Of a stretch of 64,000 nucleotides of DNA, positions 12,301 through 24,300 are shown piece after piece. Source of the stretch: Echinarachnius parma (lineage: Eukaryota > Echinodermata > Echinoidea > Clypeasteroida > Echinarachniidae); NCBI GenBank assembly GCA_037951105.1, contig JBAMJV010001284.1, positions 220,001 to 284,000 on the forward strand. The letters are read 5' to 3'. Position 1 is the stretch's first letter. Every line of letters starts with the position of its first letter. The notes below the pieces were generated by a model. That model saw only the letters and a program-made list of their open reading frames with translations, made no database searches and had not been told where the DNA came from. Position numbers and translations under genes: made by a program.

Positions 12301-15300
12301 TTTTCGGCCCGACGTTCACTTACAAAAGGTCACGTGACTTTTGAACGGTATACCCGGTCGTCGCAAATTTGGTCTCAAAAGTTGCGCAAGACTTCAATGA
12401 AAAAACTCATGAAGTCGCGCGACAATATCTGCGCGCGTTGCGGAATTATCGCGAAAATAGAGGAGGGGGGGGGCTAAATCAGCCCCCCCCCCCAGTCTTT
12501 TTAGGGTTAAGCACATGCTGCTTCCCTCGAGGTCCCAGCAATGATTTATGAAATGTACATTGATTGTCTACTTCTGTTTTTAATTTGCCAAATAAACTTA
12601 ACTGAATTGTGTCCAATTACCCTGAAATTACTTTGACTTACCTCTTGAACAATATCGGCTGTTTTTTGTTCTGTGAAGACATCTACTGCATGTATTAGAC
12701 TGGTCATTAGTTCATCTAATGACACATTACCTGAAAAGAGGAAAGTATAGAACATATTGTATATGTAAAGCTAATTAATTAAACCCAGTTTTATCAAAAG
12801 AAAAGAAAAGTCAATGAGCATGCTGTTAATATATCACATAACTTGACAACTCTCAAATTATTAATTTCATTAAAGATCCTTTCCACCTTTTTGCATAGGT
12901 TTAACACCATTATGGCACTACATACCAAGTGCACGCTTTAAGCCGCAGTGAAAAAAACACAAGCGGATTTGGGTGGGGATCGAACCCTTGACTTCCCGAT
13001 TACTAGACAGGCTTCATAACCACTAAACCACCTAGATCTCCCAGTGGTTAGGGCCTTGTAAGGATGTATGAATGGGGGTGGGTTTCATGAACTTACCCTG
13101 AAGAACTGAGAAGACTTCTGTGTTTGAGCGCACTCTCATCACTAATAGCAACAAGGGGAACTTGTCCTGCTGGAGGTTCTTTAACGTGGCTGACGTCACA
13201 CTACCAAATATCCTAGTGCACTCTTGTAATAATCTGAGTAAAGGGATGCAAATATAAAATAAATAAATACATGAATAAGATGATTTATTAATGATTATTT
13301 GAACAGGAACGGATTCAATTTGTCCTGACTATGTTTTTTGTTTATGTGGCTGATGTCACACTTCCAAATATCCTAGTGCACACTTGTAATAATCTGAGAT
13401 ATAAATAAAAGTAATACTATCTAATTAAATATATAAGCGATGAAAACTGCTTATCTACTAAAATAATGCCTGTATAATAAAATGAGCGCATACAAATGTT
13501 TGTTCATATTATGCGCTATATAAATGTAATTTATTATTATAATTATTAGAGTGCCTACATTTGCGATACAAGCAAAATCTTCTTCAGAAGCAAACTGATC
13601 ACCGATGAAGATTCTGCTAGGATCAAGTATTTAGGCCCTCTACTGTTTTTCATTAAATATAAAAGTTTACAGAGTCATTTCTAAGTTAATAACAAGATTT
13701 GTTAATGTATTTTTTTTTAGTTAGGATGCTAGTATCCTTGTATATTACTGTAATAATTCTAAACAAAAGGCTAGACATTTGTAATTGTTCCATGGCTTAA
13801 TTCAGAGAATGATTCAACAAAGTTCTATTGCTTTCAAGGCTCTTCTTAGTAATAAACTGACCAGAAGACAACCAGTGGCAAAAAAACAACAACACTTCAA
13901 GTGTTGCTTACTTTACAATATTGCATAAGATTTAATTATGTTCTAACTTCATATTCTATTTTCCCCTTATAATGAATGTTATAACATATGGAAGTAGGAA
14001 TATGAACACAAAAATATGCAAGACGATAATTGCATACCCACATACTCATTTTGCTGTCTGTATTTTCCAATATTGAAAGAAAAGGATTAAACAAAAACCT
14101 GTTAAAAATGACGAGCCTCCACACTAAACTTTTTCTCTACTGGCCAGGTTGGGCAAGTGAAATCATAGCTTCAAGAATTGTACCTACCCGAACTGAAAAT
14201 TGACCTGCCCACTTACTTCTAGATAAGATTTAAAAGTAGGCAATCACATTTCTCCTGTAGTTGACCAATAATTTAGTTGCCCAATCGGGGCAACCAAACT
14301 AGGCCATATATGATATTTTACTAGCCCAACAACAATATTTACTTGCCCCGGGCAATACGGCAAGTGCTAGAGTCGAGCTCTGAATGATATTGCTCTTACC
14401 TTTCCCTATTTCTCGGTGAGCTTACGTCCCACGCCCAAGTGACAAAGTTCTGGCTGAGAAACGAGACTATACTATCTGCACACAGCAGTTGGCTACAGAA
14501 GACGTTGCTTTGTACGCTCTTGTCGTGATGGACATAGACGGCTAGTAATTTTCTCTGTCGAGGAAGAAAACAAAATATACAAAATATTATTAACAGTTCC
14601 TTAAACAGTGAGTTAATTTAACAGTGAGAAATGGTTGAAGGAATTTTTTTCTGAAACAAGATTTTATTATCTGAAAAAAACAACATACAATTAAAAAAAA
14701 CATGTATAGATTTATAAGAAAATATCTTTCCCCAAAAAGTATGTTTGCCCACATTTAGTAAAAAAAAAAAAAAAAAAGGATTCAATCTGTCACTGCTGTT
14801 AAGAGCACTCAAGCAAATCTTTGATTATCATGAGAAAAAAACTGAGTAACATACTGTTACTGTCAATAATTGTGCATTCAAGATCGTTTTTGATTTGTAG
14901 TCGAAATCAATGGGCAGTAGTCGTTAAAATCTGGCATTCATTTTCACTTGTTTTCACTTGGTTATTAAACAGTGATCCGTTTCTATAAAACTGCCACACG
15001 TCATTCAGAAGAATCTTACAATGATATATTGGTATATGATTCAAGTCTCAAATATCACTTTTGGAGAAACATTATAAAGTTTAATAATGGATCACTTCAG
15101 AAGAGCAGACTCACATCTTTGGCAGAAACGTTGAAGGCCTCTTTCATGGCTTCCTCCAGAGGGCCCATGTAGAAGCTGGGGTGGGTGTTACCGTAGCGCG
15201 CACCAAACTCTTGCGAGAAGTGTATTAATGACTCGGTTACATCCTCAAAATTGTCTGGTACTGCATGAAAGAAAAATATCAATATGAATTCATAACCATG

Positions 15301-18300
15301 ATACCAATAATACATGTTAGTGTAGTGATGGTGTGATCATGGTGGTGATGTTGATGATGAAAATTAAGAAGATGACGATGACGACGACAATGATTGCTTT
15401 ATTCAATTAAAATTGATTCTCACTGCTACCTTATAGCTCAGTAGGTGGAGTTGCAGAGTTCAGAAAAAATTAGTAACTAAAATAGAAACCATAAATACTA
15501 ATAACATAAAAGTTCAAATGTATGAAATCCAATGGAATACTTACATAACGCTGCAAATCTGTGCGAAGAGCTCTCCATTCCAAACATGGCGTTGTCCTCC
15601 AGATCCATGATGTCGTGTGCGTCTTCAAACTCATCACTGTCACTACTGTCATGATTCGCACTGGCCATATCCTAAAATGACATGAAAGACAATACTTGAA
15701 ATTAGCACAAGGCAGCCAAGTAAAACATAATCTGTAATGTCTTTCTTTGTTTGGAGCCAACACATTCAGGTTTTAACATGTCTTAACAGGTCTTTAATTC
15801 TTAGAATTTGAAATATCTTGTTTTTAGATGCCCTTCTGGGCCACAAGACAAAACAGTTAATTTCAAACATTGTCACTATCACAATGTAAAGCAAAACTTT
15901 TATTCTGGTTTTTCATGTCCAGTTATTGTATGTTGAAAATACATGGTCGTGGCTCATATTCTATGTAAGTTCATTAATACCATCATCATCTTCATAAGAC
16001 ATAACTATCAATCCATCTAAACTTTTTCACCTATCAGAATATTTAACTTTTTAGAATACCTACAAAATATTACAAACATTACGCTTCAATTTAATTTATG
16101 TAAGTTCATTAATACCATCATCATCTTCCTAAGACATAACTATCAATCCATCTAAACTTTTTCACCTATCGGAATATTCAACTTTTAGAATACCTACAAA
16201 ATATTACAAACATTACGCTTCAATTAAATTGAATACTGTAATTCATTGATTTGCTGCCTCAAGTTTGCAACATTTTCACTTCTCTGATAAAAAAGAAAGC
16301 AAAACAAAACAGGTTACTTATTTTCCAATATGTTTCACTGATTTTCAGGATAGATTGGAAAGTGCATTGGAATGTGCATTTTGTCCTCTCTGAGTGGAAA
16401 ATCAGTATACTCATTTCCAAATATTTAAACTGATTTTTATGGATAGAAAAAAACATCCGTGCATTTATTTTTACCTGTGACCTGTTATTGGTCTGCTGTT
16501 GTGCTTCTGGTATTCTCTTGAAGGAGAGGAAGTGGCGGGGGAAGTCTGTACCTGATGCTGCTATTGTGAGCTGAAAAAAATACAAAGAAAGGATGTGATA
16601 AAAAGTACTGCATAAAAGGTACACATCATAAGTACTATTTGGTTTTCAAGTGTCATCTGATGATGTAAAGAGGCATTATTTATATTTTAATATTTGTTTT
16701 TAACAATACAGTGGTCTGTGCGCACCCCCCCCCCCCCCCCCCCCCTGTTTAACGGCCTGTATTATTTTTGCAGCTTTCGTACTGAAGGATGTTTTCCAAA
16801 ATGTCTCTGAAATAATGTTAATTAATACATTTTACTTGTACCCCATCGTAATTATTTTGTGAATGTTTACTCTACTTACAGTGTCTGTATCGTCAGGCCA
16901 CCCCATCCACTCTTGGTGCCTTGGCTGGACATTGGTCAGTGCATAGATGCCCTGTTTGACGTCGAGGATGGTTTTGCAGCCCTCGTATCGCAGGTTGTAA
17001 ACTCCTCCATCGTCTGTGTGTGTGATCACCAGCTCTGTGTGTCTCATCAGACGATCTGAGAATGATGGTCTAAGTAAGTAAACAAATAAAACACAGAAAA
17101 AAAGGGATACTTTATTATTGTCATTTTTCTTTTAATTATATATTCCTTGTGAGTTAACTCTATCTTTGAATTGTACTCTAGTTTGTTCTTTCAATGCATT
17201 CATACCACAAGGAGCATGAGAGATGGCCTTCCAGGCTTCTTCAATATTACATGTTATAAAGTGCTCTGCCATCTATGTGTGATTACTAGCTCCATTTGTC
17301 TCATCAGACGGTCTGAGAATGATAGACTAGTCAGAATATGAAGCAGAATAACAAAGTGGAGATACGTTCAATAAATCAAGAGCATAAAAGATGGTCTCGC
17401 AGATGCAGCCCTCTTAATAAAGGTTATAAACTGCTCAATCATACACGTGCATGACCCATAATTATGTTTGTCTTGTCAGCTGGCCAGAAAATAATGGCCT
17501 GGTAAATCGGGATTGACTGTCCAGGCTGTTGCCACTACTACCAATCATTGCCTTATGCAAATGGGCAATATCAGGAGAGATAAAAGGGTGATTTTGGTGG
17601 TCTACAAAAGAAATCTTGGCTATTACAGTTTGATTGAAAGTGTGTCACATTACCCTATCCAAGAGAAACATAATACAGTTGAACCTAACCATCCACTTTT
17701 CCCCGCAGGGGATTACTTTTGGTGGCCACTATAGGCAGGTTAGCTGCTATAGATAAACTTGACTACCACGAGAAATTTGGTTGCTATAGACAGGTGGCCA
17801 CTAAGTCAGGTCTGACTGTTAAAAGCTATGGGCACTGTATCATTACCTTCCTAGTTATCTGATACTTCAGTTATCTTCCGCTTGACATGTTCAGCTTTCC
17901 TACGTGACTATGTTCCTACGCACATGTAGGCATGTTGAAGAGCTCGGATGTCAGTTGCACAGGAGAGGAAGTTCACCAATGTACACAGGTCTTCCTCTCA
18001 CGGTCGTTTCCTTCTTGTTGTTGTTTTCTCCAAACTATGTGAACCACGACGGTGTAATGGTAGATACACCTAGCCCGACATATTTCTATCTTCTAAAAGG
18101 ATTATAACTGCACAAATTCAATCAACTTACTCCTCCTCCTCTAAATTTATTAGGTGCTCTTGTTAAGGTTTGACTTGTTGCATCCTCTCTTGCAACTACT
18201 GTCGGTGAAACTGACTTGATACAAAATAATAAAAAATAATTGCCTAGACACTAGACACGTGGATCTGTCCAAAAACAGTTATACACACTTACTTTCTCCA

Positions 18301-21300
18301 TTCGACGTCCTTAGATAGGCTCTACTAGACAGGAGTATTATTAAAACCATTAAAGTTACAAAGTTTACGGAAACTTACTCCTCTCCATTAGGCGCTCGTG
18401 GACATGTTCTACTGGTTGATTCTTCTCCCGCAGCTATGGTCGGTACGCTCAGGGTTAAATTGACTTCGGACGGTAAGTGTAAACTCGAGAGGGATACCTA
18501 GGTAAGAGAGAAGAAAAAGACCTTGTCAGAACACCGGGGAAAAAATTAATATTTATCTTTTGTGGGCTGCTTTTCAAGCTCGCCTGCATGAAAGTAACAC
18601 TTTAAAATTTGTTTTGCATTGAACGCTATGCAAATTTATGGGGGCTCTTTTATGATTTTTTCGGGGGCTCTTTTTGGCATTTCGGGGGCGATTTTGCCCT
18701 GAGACCCCATGTATTTTTTTTCACTGAAGAACACATATATTCAAGATGTAAATTTAGGACAGCTTTCATTGACACTTTGGAGGTTCAATTGCCCAGAGTC
18801 CCCATGTATTTGAACGAAGTAAAAGCAGAGGTAATGCAAATAACTACTTGTTGCAACAGGTCAGATTCACACCATTAATTTCACAATGCCAAGAGACATC
18901 GCATCCCTAATAGGGCAACAAAACCTAGAAACCTACAAAAACTACAAAAACTAGATCTTATTTTGGGCAGGTGAAATTTTAATTCAAGGAAGTACTGTTC
19001 AACCTTGCCAAAAGGGGCAAGTGGTTGAATTAAGTAATGTAGCACCCTCTATCGTTGCAATATCATTCATGTATCATCTTCATAAATGGGAGCAAACTTC
19101 TGTTTACGGTGAAACCTGACTACAAAGGGCACCCAAGGAAACAGAAAAAAGTGGTCTTCATAAGCAGGTGGTTTTTAAAGACAGGTCAATTTACATGCAA
19201 ACTGCTTCATAGGGAGTGACAAAAGGTGGTCTTTGAAGACAGGTCCATTTACTTGCTTCAACTAGGTTATCTAGATTAGTGGGTTTTATAGGCAGGTGAT
19301 CACCATTTACATACAAACTGCTTCACAGGAGTCAAGAATAGTGGTCTTTGAAGACAGGTCCATTTACTTGCTTCAACTACATGTAGGGTATCTAGATTAG
19401 TGGGATTTATAAGCACTAGTAATCATCATCACCATTTACATGCAAACTGCTTTCTAGGGAATCAAGATAAGGCCATAAAAAATAAATTGTTGAATTGGCG
19501 TAACCCGCCCGTCCCTAAAAATACCGCCGACCCTAGATGTTTTTGCCGATTGCGATCAATATCGTTATGTATCGTTGTGTATATCGAAGCGAAAAAATTG
19601 CTATCGCCTGAGTATCGCGCTGCATTTGCGATCGATTTATTTGCTGCACTAAAAACCCGGAAGTGTTGCGATATCGCTTTTTCCCCGCGAGGCAATGAAG
19701 GCGCGAATACAGTACATGCAATGTACCGTACGAATACCCCGCGGTACCTATGCAGCGCATGCATGTACAATGTTTATGCCGCCGGCCAGGGCCAGCATGC
19801 ATATCTGCATATTAAAAAAAAGTATAAAAAAAAAAAAAAAAAATCCCGACCGACCTACCCTAATTTTTGGTTGCCCGTTACGCCAATCAAACAAATTTTT
19901 TTTTTTGGCCTAAGTGGTCTTTTTAAGCAGGTAGTCTTTAAAGACAGGTTCATTTACTTGCTCCATAGGGTATCTAGATTAGCTGGATTTATAAGCACTA
20001 GTAATCATCATCACCATTTACATGCAAACTGCTTTCTAGGGAGTCAAGATTAGTGGTCTTTAATGCTAAAGTAGGTTTGACTTTACGCAGGGCTCGACAC
20101 TCGCACTGGCCCGGGGCCAGTGAAATTGCACTTCGGGCCAGCAAAATTGCATAAAAGTCATATTTTGGTGGCCCGATCGGCCAAGCACATTTTCAACCCG
20201 ACATTGACAAAATTAGAAAAATCTTGTTTTCTTCCATGTCATGCTTCATCTATAATCACAGGTTTGATCAGCAAAGAGTGATATTTTAGTAAAAAGTTCA
20301 CTCATGAACTTAAATTTTCGGGCCAGTAAATCTTTCTTTCGGGCCACCAGAAAAGGGGAAGAAATTATTTAACTGGCCCAACCGCGCCACTGACAAAAAA
20401 GGTAAGTGTGAAGCCCTGCTTTACGTACCTCATCACCTGGTGATGGCGTGGGCTCGTTCCATCCTGTCAGGTACAGTTCTGCCTTGGGGACATTCAGTCG
20501 CTTTGACAGGAGATCTTTCAAGTGATCTGCAAAAAAACATGGACAAACAGAGAGATATTAAAAATACAGAATACAAAATTGGACCGTCCGACCATGGTTA
20601 TCTGGCCATGTTGGACTGGCACCCATGACCCATGAACACATAATTAAGTACGGTGATAAGTTTTCAAAATATAGAATTTGTCTGGAAACCTTTTTTTTTT
20701 ACAAACATGTTGGTGGAAAGAACAACAAAAACTTTTAAAAAATCCTTTCATTTATAAGAATATCATTTTTTGGTGTCAGTTTCCTATACCCTTCGACCTT
20801 GGTTATCCAGCACTAAAACATAATCTTACAAATGTTAGTGGCCGGATACCTGAATGTGGTGGCCCTAAACGAAGAAAAACACATTTGGTTGCCCATTTGA
20901 GCAACTATAATTCGGCACTGATGGAATTTTGGTGGCCCTAAGCTAATTTTTAGTGGCCCAGGGCCAGCAGGCCTGTGTTAATTTTTAGCACTGACTTACC
21001 GACTGCATGTTCATCTGTCAGTGAGATGTTGATAACCTCTCCCCTGTATGTTATGTGGAAGTGGACGAAGCGCAGACGTTGCCTCGGCACGGAAAAGGCT
21101 GATATCGACGGTCCGGCATTGTCCGAGAATAGTGGTCCAGAATTGCTCGAGAATGTCGGCTGCACTGTGGAGTCCCCAACAGGCCTTACAGTGGGTCTAT
21201 AAAAAGGGAGAGTGAGATATTTAACACTCAGTACCATGTAATGAAGAATACACTACATGGAGTACAGTAATTTAAGGTGTTATAATGGATTTGTAAATCT

Positions 21301-24300
21301 GATGTGCGGTGCCATCTTGCGAACACCTTGTGCACAGTGCATAATACACACTGGCTGTGTTATGCAATGCACACAAATTAGCCTAGTTCAAGATGGTAAT
21401 CTGCATTGTAGCATGCACCCCCACGCTTGACAAATAATGTGCCCATTGAACTGTATTGCTGAGTACAACTGAAAGCATGAATCATGTGACATGCTCTCAG
21501 AACTGACGCAAAATTATATCCCTAACATAAAACTAATCATATTCAACCTAAATGTTGTTGTCAACAAACAGCAGTACGTTGGAATGCAGGTGGCCAAATT
21601 CAATAGTTCGGCCAAGTTCCCCTACCACAGGCTTGCCCTGAAAGGTGTCCGAGTGCCAAACGCCACCAGAAATTGAATTTGGCCACTAGAAACTCTTGTA
21701 ATGACCACCAACAAATTAATATCTACAAAGCACAAGCCTATGGTGGGAGTCTGGGAGCCTATCTGGGGCCCGTTGTGCAGAAAGAGTTGCAATGGATTGG
21801 TAAGGTTGTGATTAATTGCAAAGTCAGAACATGTGACTAAATGCACAAATCTGATTGGTTTAAAATATGCCTTTTTTCTGACTCACAATTAATTGCAACT
21901 TTGAAATTGATTCCGACTCTTTCTGCAACGGGGCCTTCCAATGTATGTGTCATTTTGACCACCTCCAAAGAAAGGTCAAGGGAGAGGTTTATGTTCGCTT
22001 AGTCTATATACTCAGTTGGTCTACAACTCAGTTGGTCTACTACCTGATGCATTTAATCTCCAATTTCCCCAGCTCCAAACACGATCCTTAACACAAAACC
22101 TAACCCTAACCCTAATCCACACCCCTAACCCTAATCATAATCCCTAATTATAATCATAAGCCCCCAAATGTATAATTTTCTAGTAGACCAAATGGCTGTA
22201 GACCAATCGGCAAGTTACAGAGGGAGATACACTGTACCTGTGGATATAATGTACCTATAATATACAATACCTACCCTATTGGTTCTATAGTCGGTTCTTG
22301 AAATGAACCCACTCTGCCCGTGCCACCCTCATCTTGATTCGAGTCTCCCTGGGCTCCCAACACCGAATTGATGGCCCCCGTTAGATTCCAGTCATTCTGC
22401 TCCAGGTGGGCTAGGCACTCCTCAAAGTTTTCAATTCCTGTGCATGCCTGAAAAGTAAGTCATAAGTGAAAACATTTGAATTGAAGTCTGAAGAGGAGTA
22501 TTTAATGTGGAGTAAATGGGTCATTCCATGGGGTTGGGGCAAAAAATATGACGATGTCCATGTAACGGTGGTATGAGATCTTCTACTACACATGGAAGAT
22601 GTAATCATCTGGTGAAGATTTTTATGCGATGAATATTATATAGTAGTGCCCTACCAGAATCGTTCCTGTTTCAGTTGCTTTTCTTCAAAATCTTTGCTTA
22701 ATACACATTTCTCTTTGTACCACCGTTACATGGACATCATACTCATATAACATTACATAAATTTTGTGTCCATAATATTGATTCACCATGAAGCTTGAGT
22801 ACTTCTGAAGAGAGTTGGCTATGCTTTGTATGCAAAACTCAATTTGAGCAAACATTGTTACAGTTGATAGGAGACACAGTTTCTCACTTCTGGTATGTCA
22901 CAAAAATTGCCCCAACCCCGTGGAATGACCCAAATGGTCCTTACCTGACCATTTACCTGCAGGTAGATGTGACACATGTTGGAAAGTAGAGTTGGTGTGG
23001 TTTTGTGAATATGGGCCCTGATACCTACAAAATCCATAATCAGTCAGACCTAATGGCCCGTATTCACAAAGGAGGTTTGTACAAACCCCGGTTCAAACCG
23101 CGGTTTACATCTATGGAATGCCAATTGTAAACTGATGGAGAGGGAATGTGTACCATCAACATTGTTAACAAGTAAGGAATTTACATTCTCTCTCCATCAG
23201 TTTACAATTGGCATTCCATAGATGTAAACCGCGGTTTGAACCGGGGTTTGTACAAACCTCCTTTGTGAATACGGGCCTTTGAGTTCAGTGTTCACACAGG
23301 TTTGGCCTTTAGGAATAGTTGGGGTCTATCTTCGGCTGAAGTAAGAAGATATTATATTTAGGTTCAGGAGAATCAGGACCCACTGCATCTTGCGCATGGA
23401 AAGTTACAATATAGTTCTACATTTTCTGACGAATCTGTCATTACATTGATAATAAGACGTATCACAGTGACCAGTGTACTTAGCAAACTTTAACATGCAT
23501 TTCAATTGCAGCGTGAAGTTGAGCACTAATGAATGCATTATTAATTTAATACGCGCACTGTTGTGAAGCTTTTTAGGAAGATTGTGCAATCTGAATCTGA
23601 CTTCGAAGGATAGATTGATGAATTTAATTTGCAGATTCTTCCTCCTCCATATCTTTGTTCTGACACCAAACTTGTGATTTAAGAAAAAGACCACAAAAAG
23701 ATAGTATTTCTTCAGAAATAGATTTTCATTTTTGTTTGCTAATTTTAGATGATTGCTCTTTGGTATGAAGTTGGTAATTATGTGTTGCCGTCTTCTCATG
23801 CCGATGGCTGAATACGCACAAAATATCAATACTCGTCCATACACACTTTCATTATCAAACGTACAACTCTGTCAAAAGTAAAACTGTACATATGTAAACT
23901 AACAACTGCATACATGATAGTGATACATACATGTAGACTGTAGTTAGGTTTGATTTCATTTTTGGGTAATCCTGCACTTTAGGGTGATATATTATTTTTG
24001 GTTGCTAACTTCAATTTTCATACTGCCCATAGACCCATAGCCACTAATCTAACCATAGCCAATAAAAGCCACTAAATCGGACCATAGCCCCCAAATCTGA
24101 CATATAGCCACTAAATCTGACCTATAGCCACCAAATCTAATAATATATAGCCACCAAATTTAGGGTTAGGGTTAGGGTTGAAATTAGCAACCAAAAATAA
24201 TATATCCCCCTGGCCTAAAGTGGGCTATATCGTGGTTTAGTCACCTGGGGACTCCAATTTTTACAGCACCAAACTTACGGCAATTTCGATGGATTTCTCG

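Noticed and set aside
15428-15465. TAGCTCAGTAGG resembling a tRNA A box
   Set aside because: No B box at the right distance and no acceptor or anticodon stem pairing.
19400-20053. 217-codon plus-strand frame
   Set aside because: Crosses dispersed repeats on both sides and lies in a FAF1 intron on the opposite strand. Its start and end residues repeat each other because the same repeat occurs twice.
22085-22150. Telomere or chromosome end
   Set aside because: Only a few interrupted CCCTAA units in the middle of FAF1 intron 2.
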